64,000 nt of DNA, from the NCBI RefSeq assembly GCF_024171735.1, contig NZ_JAMTCH010000003.1, forward strand, positions 1,724,841 through 1,788,840. The letters run 5' to 3'. Shown here piece after piece: positions 42,830-52,008 of this stretch. The notes beneath the pieces are model-generated. The model made no database searches. It was not told the DNA's origin and was given only the letters and a program-made list of their open reading frames with translations. The DNA is from Prauserella alba (GTDB lineage: Bacteria; Actinomycetota; Actinomycetes; Mycobacteriales; Pseudonocardiaceae). Every line of letters starts with the position of its first letter. Position 1 is the stretch's first letter. The position numbers were made by a program, and so were the translations under genes.

Positions 42830-43115
42830 GCGCGGTTTCGGCTCCTGAATACGTGACGGACTGGGGCTCGTGTCACACGATCACCGGCTCCGTTGCCGGA
42901 CTGGTCGGCACGAAATCCGCCCGCTGCTTGCCGCATGCGGTCGGTTCGGGCGCTGACGCCAAGCCCGCGTCGGCGAGGCCGCCCGCCCGGAGCACGGACG
43001 CGTGGTGGCAGGACCCGCCGCAGCAGCGAGCCACATCCTCGTGCGTGGTTCGGGCCACGCATCCGCCACGGTGATCCCCCGGCCGTCGACCTCGGCAGGC
43101 GCCTCGGTCAGCACC
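42830..43115. other. Leader of the MMPL gene with uncertain small ORF
   Basis: A 77-codon minus-strand frame (GTG 43114 to 42881) begins 7 bp after TATCTT in the palindrome, as a leaderless gene would. Its product (MLTEAPAEVDGRG, then WLAAAAG) matches nothing I know and turns basic at the end. It may be a small regulatory ORF or chance. No other gene is visible. Confidence 0.35.
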
Positions 43116-43146
43116 CGCCATAAGATACGGCTCGTATCTTATGGCG
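43116..43146. promoter_or_regulatory. 31-bp palindromic operator (TetR type)
   Basis: CGCCATAAGATACG-GCT-CGTATCTTATGGCG has perfect 14-bp arms around a 3-bp centre. The AAGATACG core is typical of TetR operators. The TATCTT in each arm could itself serve as a -10 element, so a bound repressor would block promoters in both directions. Confidence 0.75.
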
Positions 43147-43200
43147 TGCGGCCTATCGTACATGACCCGATGGTGCGAGCCCCGAAGGCGTGAACTCGAC

Positions 43201-43214
43201 CCGTGACGTCACGG
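43201..43214. promoter_or_regulatory. 14-bp perfect palindrome
   Basis: CCGTGACGTCACGG is self-complementary. It lies between the palindromic operator and the ETF terminator and has no obvious target start codon. Confidence 0.35.
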
Positions 43215-43266
43215 CGTGTGCCGAAACACCACCCGACCGGGCCGAATCCGGTGTCGCACACACGAG

Positions 43267-43301
43267 TGCCGCACCCGGAACCGGACGGCCCGGGTGCGGC
43301 A
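43267..43301 (-). terminator. Terminator of the one-carbon/ETF operon
   Basis: TGCCGCACCCGG (43267-43278) pairs with CCGGGTGCGGCA (43290-43301) across an 11-nt loop, 12 bp beyond the ETF-alpha stop. Confidence 0.8.
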
Positions 43302-43313
43302 GATCACAGGACG

Positions 43314-44414
43314 TCAGCCCGCAGAAGGGGCCGCAGACGAGGCCGCGGACGACGATCCGGCCGGCGCGGCCTCTTCGGTCGCATGCCGGTCGGCCCGGGC
43401 CGCGACAGCGGACTCGCCGCGGCGCCGGATCTCCTCGAGCACGGCGGGCAACACCTCGTGGACGTCGCCTTCCACGGCGTAGGTGGCACGCTGCATCATC
43501 GGCGCCTCCGGGTCGGTGTTGATCGCCAGGATCACCGCCGAATCCATGCACCCCACCCAATGCTGCGTGGCACCGCTGATCCCGCAGGCGATGTAGAGGT
43601 CGGCCGCGATCTTCGTACCCGTCAGCCCGACTTGGTCGCGATGCGGCCGCCAGCCGTTGTTGGTCGCCACCCGCGAACAGCCGACGACACCGCCGAGCCG
43701 CTCAGCCAGCTGCTCCAGGACGGCGAACCCGTCCGCGCCGCCGACACCCCGGCCACCCGACACGACGACCGGCGCGGTCGACAGCGACAGCCCGGTCTCG
43801 CTCGCGACGCGTTCGGCCACGCGCGTACGCCCGAGCTCCGGCGGAACGTCCACAGCGGACTCGACGACCTCGCAGTCGGCCGCCTGGACCGGGACCCCCG
43901 GGATTTCGACGGCCGCGGCCACGGTCACCAACTTGACCGGTGCCGCCAGCTCGGCATCCTCCAGCAGCACGCCCCCGCTGCGGGTCCGCGTCACGCGCCA
44001 CACACCGTCACCGGAGCCACCGTCACCAGAGCCGTCGTCGACGGAGCCGCCGTCACCGGCCAGCCGCACGCAGTTGGTCGCCAGCGGCAGCCCCGCCCTG
44101 GCGGCCGCGTGTGTCAGGACCTCGGTGCCGCGGTGCGTCGCCGGTGCCAGCACACCGGACGGGCCCAGCCGGTCGATCACGGTCGCCAGCGCACTCCCCC
44201 ACGCCTCGGGCGCGTAGTCGCCGAGCAGCTCGTGCCGTACGACGTGGAGCCTGCTCACACCGTGACCGCCCAGTTCGCGAGCCAGGTCGGCTGCAGGGAA
44301 ACCGGCGCCGGCGAAGGTCACCGCCTCCACCGCGTCGTCCCTGCCTGCCACCGACCGCGCCACGGCCGCAAGTTCCGGAGCCGTCGCCGCGTCGGCCACC
44401 ACGATCAGTTGCAT
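43314..44414 (-). CDS. etfA: Electron transfer flavoprotein subunit alpha
   Basis: This 366-residue protein has the ETF-alpha C-terminal FAD domain: VVSGGRGVGG, then GLTGTKIAADLYIACGISG and TQHWVGCMDSAVILAIN. The N-terminal half is less conserved and carries a glycine/serine/aspartate-rich insert near residues 120-140. It pairs with ETF-beta to take electrons from flavin dehydrogenases. ATG 44414 lies 5 bp after the ETF-beta stop. Being the last genes of the operon, this ETF is probably dedicated to the dimethylglycine/sarcosine dehydrogenase two genes upstream, as in betaine-degrading loci. Confidence 0.9.
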   Translation of the reverse strand: MQLIVVADAATAPELAAVARSVAGRDDAVEAVTFAGAGFPAADLARELGGHGVSRLHVVRHELLGDYAPEAWGSALATVIDRLGPSGVLAPATHRGTEVLTHAAARAGLPLATNCVRLAGDGGSVDDGSGDGGSGDGVWRVTRTRSGGVLLEDAELAAPVKLVTVAAAVEIPGVPVQAADCEVVESAVDVPPELGRTRVAERVASETGLSLSTAPVVVSGGRGVGGADGFAVLEQLAERLGGVVGCSRVATNNGWRPHRDQVGLTGTKIAADLYIACGISGATQHWVGCMDSAVILAINTDPEAPMMQRATYAVEGDVHEVLPAVLEEIRRRGESAVAARADRHATEEAAPAGSSSAASSAAPSAG

Positions 44415-44419
44415 CGTCG

Positions 44420-45199
44420 TCACACCTTCCCCAGCTCGGCCAGCACGTCGACGACGGCCGGTGCCGCATCGGCCCCTCGGCCGAGGGCGATCGCGCCGGC
44501 CCGGTCGTCGGCGGGCCTGCGGAGACCGTGGGTGCGCAGGCCTCCTCGCTCGGGAGCACACGCCACCGTCCGCAACGCCGCCTTCTTCGCCTTGAGCCGG
44601 CCCGGCAGCGTCGGGTACCGCGGCAGGTTCAGGCCCTCCTTGACCGCCACGGCCGTGGGCAGCGGCAGCCGGAACACCTCGGTACCGTCCGGCGTGTCGC
44701 GGCTCGCCCGCAGCCACGCTGCTCCGCCGCCCTCCGCCGGGTCCCCGCCATCGGCTTCGAGCCCGGTGATCCCGCCGACGACGGGAAGCCCGCGTGCGAG
44801 TGCCACCCGCACCCCGACCTGTCCGTGACCCGCGTCGGCGGAGGCATCACCGAACAGCAACAGGTCCGGTTCCGGCTCGTCGGTCAGTCCCGCGAGGACG
44901 GCCGTGGCCGTGGCCTCCGGGTCGAGCTCGGTGGTGCCCGTGTCGACGAGCACGCCACGATGAGCTCCCATCGCGAGCGCGTACCGGAGTTGTTCGTCCG
45001 CTTCCTGCGGCCCCACGGTCAGGACCGTGACGCGGCCACCGTGAGCCGTGGTGAGGCGCACGGCCTCCTCGACGGCGCACTCCTCGTGAGGGCCGATGGT
45101 GAAACCGAGGTGCCGCGTGTCGACGGAGCTGCCGTCGTCGGTCAGCGGCACCTGCGCTCCGAACGCGGGCACCCGTTTGATGCAGACCACGATGTCCAC
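44420..45199 (-). CDS. etfB: Electron transfer flavoprotein subunit beta
   Basis: This 259-residue protein starts VDIVVCIKRVPAFGAQVPL at GTG 45199, behind AAGGGGGCGG. GPHEECAVEEAVRL, GDASADAGHGQVGVRVA and LPRYPTLPGRLKAKKA match ETF-beta, the subunit that contacts the partner dehydrogenase and binds AMP. It diverges from housekeeping ETF-beta, which supports a specialised pair. It starts about 50 bp after the dehydrogenase gene and is coupled to etfA. Confidence 0.9.
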   Translation of the reverse strand: MDIVVCIKRVPAFGAQVPLTDDGSSVDTRHLGFTIGPHEECAVEEAVRLTTAHGGRVTVLTVGPQEADEQLRYALAMGAHRGVLVDTGTTELDPEATATAVLAGLTDEPEPDLLLFGDASADAGHGQVGVRVALARGLPVVGGITGLEADGGDPAEGGGAAWLRASRDTPDGTEVFRLPLPTAVAVKEGLNLPRYPTLPGRLKAKKAALRTVACAPERGGLRTHGLRRPADDRAGAIALGRGADAAPAVVDVLAELGKV

Positions 45200-45248
45200 G
45201 ACGTCCGCCCCCTTCCGGCGGTTCGGCTGCGTTGTCACTCCGGTCCGA

Positions 45249-47765
45249 TCACGCCTTCATGCGCAGGTCCTCCGGATCGAACAGCGGTGTCCGGCCCACC
45301 CGCGCCACCGTGACCGGATACCGCTCGGCCATGTACTCGACCTGCAGCCGCGTTCCCTCGACGGCGAATTCGGGCGGCAGGTACGCCATGAGCAGATATC
45401 CGCTCAGCGACGGAGCCGGCCCGGCGCTGGTGACGAACGAGCCACGGCCCTTGCGGTCCACGATCCGTTCCCCGGCCGGCGTCAGGATCGGTTCACCGCC
45501 CTGCGGGTACCGGGCGATGCCGTCCGCGCTGGTGTGGTCGTCGACCGTGAGGGTGCACAGCGTCGCCGCTGGGGTGCCCTCCCTCGCGGCGAGGTAGGCG
45601 TCCTTGCCGATGAAGTCGGCCGCCTTGACCTTCGGCAGTGCGAGGCCGGCCTCCACCGGGTCGTACTCGCCGTCGAGCTCGGCCCCCATGAGCCGGTAGC
45701 CCTTCTCGAGCCGTCCCGTCGTGCCGTAGACGCCGATGCCCGCCGGCACCGTCCCGTGCGGCCTGCCGGCCTCGGCGATCGCGTCCCACAGCGCCTGGCC
45801 GTGCTCGAAGGGTGCGTGCAGCTCCCACCCGAGGTCGCCCACATAGGACACCCGCAGGGCCAGCACCGGGATCCCGTCGACGGCGATCCAGCGTGCCGTA
45901 CCGAACGGCAACGCCTCGCCGGACACGTCGTCCTCGGTCGCCGCGGCGAGGACGTCCCTGGCCCTCGGCCCCCACAGGCCGAGCGTGCACACCGCCGAGG
46001 TCACGTCCACCAGTGACGCCGAACCGTCGGCGGGCAGGTGACTCTCGAACCAGTACCGGTCGCGCGCTCCGTCCGCACCGCCGGTGATGACGCGGAAGTG
46101 GTCCTCGCCGAGCCGCACGACGGTGAGGTCGCTACGGAAACCACCGCCCGGCGTCAGCACCGGCGTGTAACACAGCCTGCCGACGGGCCGGTCGAGTTGC
46201 GCCATCGTCATGCCCTGCAGATAGTCGAGCGCGCCGGGACCGCGGACGTCGAACTGGGCGAACGCCGTCAGGTCGATCATCGCCGCCCGCTCCCGCAACG
46301 CCAGGTGCTCGGCCTCGACGATCGGGGACCACCACCGCGCGTCCCACTCGTGGGGACGTTCGTGGACCCGGTCGCCGAACTCGTCGAGCAGGTCCCGGTT
46401 CGACTCGTACCAGTGCGGCCGCTCCCAGCCGCCGACCTCGAAGAACACCGCTCCGGCCTCGCGCTCGCGGGCGTGGAACGGCGAGAGTTTCCTGCCGCGG
46501 GCCGATTCCCACTGCTCGCGCGGATGCACGATGCCGTAGGTCTTGTTGAAGCCCTCGTTCGCACGGGCGCGCACGTGCTCGCGCGTGCGCTGGTGCGGGT
46601 AGAACCGCGCGATGTCGGCGCCGTGCATGTCGAATTCGCAGTCGCCGTGGGTCAGCCACTCGGCCATCATCCGGCCGACCCCGGGCCCCTCCTTGATCCA
46701 CACGGCGGCCGCGGACCACAGCCCGTCCACCTCGGGGCTCGGCCCCAGCACCGGCGCACCGTCCGGGGTGAGCGACAACAGGCCGTTGATCGCGTGCCGC
46801 ACACCGGCGTCCGGCCGGTCGAGGATGCTGCCGAACAGTTCGAGTGCCTGCTCCAGCTGCGGGTCGAAGTCGTCGGAGGTGAACGGCAGCTGCGTGGGCG
46901 AGAGCGCCGCCGCGTCCAGCGACGGGATGTCGTCGGGCTCGTGCAGGATCGGCCGGTGCGCGTACGACCCGATCTCCAGGTCGGCGCCGCTCTGCCGCTC
47001 GTACATGAGCGCGTCCATGTCCCGCACGATCGGATAGGCGATGGCCGTTCCCGTCGACTCGAACTCGGGGATCGGCCCGACGTCCATCATCTGGTGCACC
47101 GCCGGCGTCAGCGGGATCTGCGCACCCGCCAAGCGCGCGATCCGCGGGCTCCAGACTCCGCACGCGACGACCACGATCGGGGTCTCGACGTCGCCGGCGT
47201 CGGTGCACACGGCCTGCACCCGGCCGCGGTCGGTCCGGATACCGGTCACCGTCGTACCGGCCGACACGGTCAGTGCCCCGTCGGCGATCGCCTGTTCCCG
47301 CATCAGCGCGCCGGCCCGCAACGGGTCGACGACGGCCACCGACGGGGTCCAGAACCCGGCCAGCAGGATGTCCGGATCCACGAAGGGGACGAGCTCAGCG
47401 ACCCGCCGCGGTTCGATCAACTCGGAGTCCACGCCCCAGGCCTGCGCCGAGGCCATCCGCCGCTTCAGCTCCTCGACCCGCTCCGGCTCTCGAGCCACCT
47501 CGACACCGCCGCAGGTGATGAGCGTGCCGAGTTTGTCGTACTGGCGCATGGAATCCGTCGTCAGCGCGGTGATCTCACGGGAGTGGTCGACGGGGAAGAT
47601 GAAGTTCGACGCGTGCCCCGTCGACCCGCCCGGGTCGGGCAACGGCCCCTTGTCGATCAGTACGATGTTCCGCCAGCCCAGTTCGGCGAGGTGGTGGCAC
47701 ACCGAATTGCCCACGATGCCGGCTCCGACGACCACCACGTCGGCGCGTTCGGGAATCTCGGTCAT
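45249..47765 (-). CDS. FAD/THF-dependent dimethylglycine or sarcosine dehydrogenase
   Basis: This 838-residue protein has an N-terminal DAO domain (VVVVGAGIVGNSVCHHL, residues about 10-28; GGSTGHASNFIF) and a C-terminal GcvT-type folate domain (YLQGMTMAQLDRPVG, then VSYVGDLGWELHAP). Length and order match dimethylglycine/sarcosine dehydrogenases. These oxidise an N-methyl group and hand the carbon to THF as methylene-THF. ATG 47765 follows GAGGAG, which overlaps the stop of the formate-THF ligase gene. Electrons should pass to the ETF encoded just downstream. Confidence 0.9.
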   Translation of the reverse strand: MTEIPERADVVVVGAGIVGNSVCHHLAELGWRNIVLIDKGPLPDPGGSTGHASNFIFPVDHSREITALTTDSMRQYDKLGTLITCGGVEVAREPERVEELKRRMASAQAWGVDSELIEPRRVAELVPFVDPDILLAGFWTPSVAVVDPLRAGALMREQAIADGALTVSAGTTVTGIRTDRGRVQAVCTDAGDVETPIVVVACGVWSPRIARLAGAQIPLTPAVHQMMDVGPIPEFESTGTAIAYPIVRDMDALMYERQSGADLEIGSYAHRPILHEPDDIPSLDAAALSPTQLPFTSDDFDPQLEQALELFGSILDRPDAGVRHAINGLLSLTPDGAPVLGPSPEVDGLWSAAAVWIKEGPGVGRMMAEWLTHGDCEFDMHGADIARFYPHQRTREHVRARANEGFNKTYGIVHPREQWESARGRKLSPFHAREREAGAVFFEVGGWERPHWYESNRDLLDEFGDRVHERPHEWDARWWSPIVEAEHLALRERAAMIDLTAFAQFDVRGPGALDYLQGMTMAQLDRPVGRLCYTPVLTPGGGFRSDLTVVRLGEDHFRVITGGADGARDRYWFESHLPADGSASLVDVTSAVCTLGLWGPRARDVLAAATEDDVSGEALPFGTARWIAVDGIPVLALRVSYVGDLGWELHAPFEHGQALWDAIAEAGRPHGTVPAGIGVYGTTGRLEKGYRLMGAELDGEYDPVEAGLALPKVKAADFIGKDAYLAAREGTPAATLCTLTVDDHTSADGIARYPQGGEPILTPAGERIVDRKGRGSFVTSAGPAPSLSGYLLMAYLPPEFAVEGTRLQVEYMAERYPVTVARVGRTPLFDPEDLRMKA

Positions 47766-47777
47766 CTCGATCACTCC

Positions 47778-49478
47778 TCAGGACAGCCCCACGACCTGGC
47801 CCGCCTCGTCGATGTCGATGTTCTCCGCCGCCGGCTGCGACGACAGACCGGGCATGGTGCGCATGTCGCCGCAGATCGGGTAGACGAAACCCGCGCCCGC
47901 GGACAGGCGCACCTCGCGCACCGGCAGCGTCCAGCCGACGGGTGCGCCCTTGCGTGACGGATCGGCCGAGAGCGACAGGTGCGTCTTGGCCACGCACACC
48001 GGCAGGTGGCCGAAGCCGTGCCGTTCGCAGTCGTCCAGCTGCCTGCGGGCGGTGGCACTCAGCTCGATCCCGTCCGCCCCGTACATGCGGCGGGCGATCG
48101 TCTCGATCTTCTCGGTCAGCGACGCGTCGTCCGGATACAGGAAGGAAAAGCCGGCGGGCTCCGCACACGCCTCCGCGACGGCCTCGGCGAGTTCCGCGGC
48201 CCCCTTGCCGCCCTCGGTGGCGTGCGTGGTGATCGCAGCCCGCGCTCCTTCCTCGGCGGCGACGTCCACAATGGCCTGCTTCTCGCTGTCGTAGTCCCCG
48301 GGGAACGCGTTGACGGCCACGACGGGCGTCACGCCGTGCGCGCGCACGTTCGCGATCTGCTTGCGCAGGTTCGTCGCACCGTCGCGCACGTCCTCGGGAT
48401 TCTCGGCGAGCATCTCCTCCGGCAGCGACCTGCCCGCGACCACGCGATAGCGCCCCGTGTGGGCCTTCAGCCCCCGGACCGTCGCGACCACCACGGCCGC
48501 GTCGGGCGTGAGCCCCGAGGCGCGGCACTTGATGTTGAAGAACCGTTCCGCGCCCATGTCGGCACCGAAACCCGCCTCCGTGACGAGGTAGTCGCCGCCG
48601 TGGATGCCGATCAGGTCGGCCACGACCGACGAGTTGCCGTGGGCGATGTTGCCGAACGGCCCACAGTGGACGAGCGCGGGCGTCTGTTCGGTCGTCTGCA
48701 GGAGGTTCGGCTTCAGCGCGTCACGGAGCTGAACGCACATGGCGCCCGCCCCGCGCAGGTCCTCGGCGGTCACCGGCTCACCTCGCCGGTCGTACGCGAC
48801 GACGATACGGCCGAGCCGCGCGCGCAGATCCGACAACGACGGAGCCAGCGCGAGTGCGGCCATGACCTCGCTGGCCGCCGTGATGTCGAATCCCGTCTGC
48901 CGCGGCAGCCCGTCCTGCCGGCCTCCGAGGCCGGTCACGATCTGCCGCAGGTCGCGGTCGTTGACGTCCAGCACCCGGCGCCACGAGACCGCCAGCGGGT
49001 CGATGTCGAGCGCGTTGCCCTTGTGCAGGTGGTTGTCGACCATCGCGGCCAGCAGGTTGTGTGCCGACGTGACGGCGTGGATGTCGCCCGTCAGATGCAG
49101 GTTCACGGCCTCCATCGGCACCACCTGGGAGTAGCCGCCGCCGGCGGCACCACCCTTGATGCCGAACGTCGGCCCCATCGACGCCTGCCGCACGGCGATC
49201 ACACCGCGTTTGCCGATGTGGCCGAACGCCTGGCCGAGGCCGACCGTCGTGGTGGTCTTTCCCTCACCGAGCGGGGTCGGGGTGATCGACGTGACCACGA
49301 CGTACTTGGCCCGCGGCCTCGTGGCCAACTCCTCGATCGCCTCCAACGAGATCTTGCCCGCGGAGTGCCCGTAGGGCTCGAACAGCCGCGGTTCGATCCC
49401 CATGTCCCCGGCCACGTCCGAAAGCGGCTTCCGCAACGTCGCACGGGAGATCTCCAGATCCGACGGCATCGACGGCAT
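47778..49478 (-). CDS. fhs: Formate-tetrahydrofolate ligase
   Basis: This 566-residue enzyme joins formate to THF using ATP, or runs in reverse to make ATP and formate from 10-formyl-THF. The P-loop ITPTPLGEGKTTTTVGLG near residues 66-83 is exact for the family, as are KGGAAGGGYSQV and the LTGDIHAVTSAHNLLAA segment (shown in part). Length is normal. ATG 49478 lies 3 bp after the metF stop. In an oxidative demethylation operon it would dispose of C1 units as formate and conserve ATP. Confidence 0.96.
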   Translation of the reverse strand: MPSMPSDLEISRATLRKPLSDVAGDMGIEPRLFEPYGHSAGKISLEAIEELATRPRAKYVVVTSITPTPLGEGKTTTTVGLGQAFGHIGKRGVIAVRQASMGPTFGIKGGAAGGGYSQVVPMEAVNLHLTGDIHAVTSAHNLLAAMVDNHLHKGNALDIDPLAVSWRRVLDVNDRDLRQIVTGLGGRQDGLPRQTGFDITAASEVMAALALAPSLSDLRARLGRIVVAYDRRGEPVTAEDLRGAGAMCVQLRDALKPNLLQTTEQTPALVHCGPFGNIAHGNSSVVADLIGIHGGDYLVTEAGFGADMGAERFFNIKCRASGLTPDAAVVVATVRGLKAHTGRYRVVAGRSLPEEMLAENPEDVRDGATNLRKQIANVRAHGVTPVVAVNAFPGDYDSEKQAIVDVAAEEGARAAITTHATEGGKGAAELAEAVAEACAEPAGFSFLYPDDASLTEKIETIARRMYGADGIELSATARRQLDDCERHGFGHLPVCVAKTHLSLSADPSRKGAPVGWTLPVREVRLSAGAGFVYPICGDMRTMPGLSSQPAAENIDIDEAGQVVGLS

Positions 49479-49481
49479 GGC

Positions 49482-50384
49482 TCACCCCTCCCCTCCTGGA
49501 CCGGATGCCGGCCCACCCGTGCCGCGGGTCGCGGTGGACAGGTCGGCGATCATGCGGGCGGTCGCCCGCACCTTGTTGAACGTGTAGCAGTGCACTCCCG
49601 CAGGAGTGGGTTCGCCGGGCCGGGCCGCCAGTTCGGCCACGCCGCGCAGCACGGCGTCCCGCCCGCGACGGGGCCGGAGCAACCGCCCGACGATCGACCG
49701 GTGCGACGTGACGAACCGCAACGAGTCGCCGACCCCGATCCTCGTGCCGACCCGCGCCAGCGTGGCGACGTCCACGGCACCCGCCACGCCGACGACGACC
49801 GGCAGGGTGATGCCGTGCTCACCGGCCTGCCGCAGGAAGTCCCGGATCGCGCCCAGGTCGAAGCACAACTGCGTCACCGTGTACGTCGCCAGCTCCTGTT
49901 TGGACTGCAACGACGCCCACAGCGTCGCCTCGTCGATCGAGGGATGCCCCTCCGGGTACGACGGCACCCCGACCTCGGCGGGCAGCCTGCCGAGGTCGGC
50001 CATATCCCGGAGCAGGGAGCCGCCGTCCGGGTACGGCCCTGCGGGTTCGGATGCGTCGCCACCGACGACGAACACGTCGTCCACGCCGGCACCGGCGAGC
50101 CGGTCGAGCACGTCGATCAGCTCGCCACGTCCGGTGAGCTGCCGTGCCGCCAGGTGCGGCACCGGGCGCAGTCGTTGTGCGGCCAGCTTCTCGCACAGTT
50201 CGACCGTCGCACCGGTGCCGCGCCGCGGCGAAGCCGTCACGGTGACGACCGTGTCCTCGGGCAACGTGCCCGTCTCCTCGAGCACCCCGCTCAACGGCAG
50301 CACCTCGAAGCGCGGGCGCGCCAGGAGTCCGCGCGGTGCCGCTGCCGGCACCGGCGCGTTCCCGGACTCCCGCCTGCGCCTCAT
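49482..50384 (-). CDS. metF: Methylenetetrahydrofolate reductase-like protein
   Basis: This 300-residue protein has the MTHFR barrel: VPHLAARQLTGRGEL, DDVFVVGGD, VGVPSYPEGHPS and QLCFDLGAIRDFL. The family interconverts methylene- and methyl-THF. The sequence is shorter and more divergent than housekeeping MetF, and closer to the forms found with methyl-transferring GcvT enzymes. There it would oxidise methyl-THF made by the demethylase. It overlaps the upstream gene by ATGA (50381-50384). Confidence 0.88.
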   Translation of the reverse strand: MRRRRESGNAPVPAAAPRGLLARPRFEVLPLSGVLEETGTLPEDTVVTVTASPRRGTGATVELCEKLAAQRLRPVPHLAARQLTGRGELIDVLDRLAGAGVDDVFVVGGDASEPAGPYPDGGSLLRDMADLGRLPAEVGVPSYPEGHPSIDEATLWASLQSKQELATYTVTQLCFDLGAIRDFLRQAGEHGITLPVVVGVAGAVDVATLARVGTRIGVGDSLRFVTSHRSIVGRLLRPRRGRDAVLRGVAELAARPGEPTPAGVHCYTFNKVRATARMIADLSTATRGTGGPASGPGGEG

Positions 50385-51604
50385 AGCTTCGGGGTCTCCT
50401 TCCGCGGATCGATGAACGGCTTCTCGACGACCGTCCCTTCACGCACGCCGGACGGCGTGTGCACCTGCAGGGTCGTGCCGAGCTCGCTGAGGCCGATCGG
50501 CACCATCGCGAGCCCGATGTTGCGGTCGAGCCGCGGCGACCGGCAGGCACTGGTCACCCGGCCGACCGGGGTGTCCGCCCCGTCGTGGACGTCGAACGGC
50601 TCGATCATCGAGCCGTCGTTGTACGTGCCGAGCGGTTCGCCGGAGATCTCCATCCCCACCATGAGCCGGGAGATGCCCTCCGACCGCGCCCTGGCGAGAG
50701 CGGCCTTGCCGATGAAGTCGGCGTCCTGGTCGAGGTCGACCATCCACCGGTAGTCGTAGCCGACCTCGAGCGGGTTGGTGTCGAGGGTGATGTCGCAGCC
50801 GTAGGCGAGCATGCCCGCTTCGATGCGGCGCATGTGGCACGGCCCGATCGGCCGCATCCCGTAGGGCTGGCCTGCCTGCCACACGGCGTCCCACAGCCGT
50901 TCCGCGTCGCGGGAGGCGTCGCGCAGGTACAGCTCGTAGCCGACCTCGCCCGAGTAGCCCGTGCGGCTGACGACCACGCGCATGCCGTCCACGGTGAACT
51001 CGTGCATGCGGTAGTAGGGCACGTCGAGCACCGCGTCACCGAACAGGTCACGCAGCACTTCCTTGGAACGCGGCCCCTGCACCTGGAGCGGCGCCACGTC
51101 GGCCTCTGCGATGTGGACGTTCCATCCACCCGCGTGTGCCAGGCCCATCGCCCACAGTCCGACGTCCGAATCGGCCAGTGACAACCAGAAACGGTTCTCC
51201 TCGAGCCGCAACAGGACCGGGTCGTTGATGATCCCGCCGTCGGGTGCGGTGATGAACACGTACTTGCACTGCCCGACCTCACACTTGGTCAGATCCCGTG
51301 GCACGAGCATGTTCGTGAAGTCGAACGCGTCCGGGCCCGAGATCTCGAGCTGCCGTTCGACACCGACGTCCCAGATCGTCACGCCGTCGAGCAGCGCCCA
51401 GTACTCACCGACCGGGTCACCGTAGTGGCGCGGGTGGTAGGTGTGGTTGTACACGCTGTAGCTCGCGGCGCCACAGGCCCGGGATTTCCAGAAATACGGC
51501 GACTTTCGCAGCCGCGTGTAGAGCATCACCGCGGGCCGGTCGACGATCGCGTGGGGCTCCCCCGCGATGTCCGGCCGGGCGGCGGTGTTGAGCACATCCG
51601 TCAT
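50381..51604 (-). CDS. GcvT-like THF-dependent demethylase
   Basis: This 407-residue protein is a stand-alone GcvT-fold enzyme. GVTIWDVGVERQLEISGPDA near residue 75 and VSRTGYSGEVGYELYL and IEAGMLAYGCDITLDTNP (quoted in part) are family marks. It is not the glycine cleavage T protein, since no gcvP or gcvH is near. It looks more like DMSP demethylase or O-demethylase forms that give methyl-THF, which fits the metF and fhs genes that follow. ATG 51604 follows GAGGGGCC. Substrate (a sulfonium, betaine or methoxy-aromatic) is open. Confidence 0.85.
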   Translation of the reverse strand: MTDVLNTAARPDIAGEPHAIVDRPAVMLYTRLRKSPYFWKSRACGAASYSVYNHTYHPRHYGDPVGEYWALLDGVTIWDVGVERQLEISGPDAFDFTNMLVPRDLTKCEVGQCKYVFITAPDGGIINDPVLLRLEENRFWLSLADSDVGLWAMGLAHAGGWNVHIAEADVAPLQVQGPRSKEVLRDLFGDAVLDVPYYRMHEFTVDGMRVVVSRTGYSGEVGYELYLRDASRDAERLWDAVWQAGQPYGMRPIGPCHMRRIEAGMLAYGCDITLDTNPLEVGYDYRWMVDLDQDADFIGKAALARARSEGISRLMVGMEISGEPLGTYNDGSMIEPFDVHDGADTPVGRVTSACRSPRLDRNIGLAMVPIGLSELGTTLQVHTPSGVREGTVVEKPFIDPRKETPKL

Positions 51605-52008
51605 GAGGGCCCCCTCGGTTGTCCGGCCCGTTCGATGTGGAGAAGTGGGCGAATGCCCGCCGCCTCGTTGCCTTCACGCAGTTGCCTTCCGGCCACCGAT
51701 GCCGGTTGTGTCATACGCAACGAGTTCTGCATTACTAAACTGCGTGCTGTCAGCATGCGCCGCACCTCACGGCGCGTCAAGGGGTTCACGGGAGCGAAAA
51801 CTGCGCTCCTACCTGCGAAAACTCGAACGTCTCGGCCGCAACGGCGCGACGTGATCCGCGGAGGTCGGCGTCGCCGTCCGCATCCCTCTCGTCACCCGCG
51901 GTTATGGCGCCGCCGCGCCCCGGATCGCGCCGCGTCGTGAAGCGGGTACCCGCGCCGTGAACCGGCCACACGCGGCACGGATCGGCCCGGCGACGGAACG
52001 CGAGGTCG
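51605..52008. other. Upstream region of the one-carbon operon
   Basis: No gene is convincing. The part near 51690-51770 is AT-rich for this genome and probably holds the operon promoter (minus strand). TTGTGTCATACGCAA at 51706-51720 is a near-palindrome. GCGAAAACT occurs at 51794-51802 and 51815-51823, exactly two helical turns apart. The rest shows nothing. Confidence 0.55.
51706..51720. promoter_or_regulatory. Candidate operator of the one-carbon operon
   Basis: TTGTGT-CAT-ACGCAA has 6-bp arms with one mismatch. It lies about 100 bp upstream of the first gene's start, in the AT-rich promoter region. Confidence 0.45.

Noticed and set aside
47979-50753. 924-codon plus-strand frame
   Set aside because: It is antisense to fhs, metF and the GcvT-like gene, whose motifs are certain.
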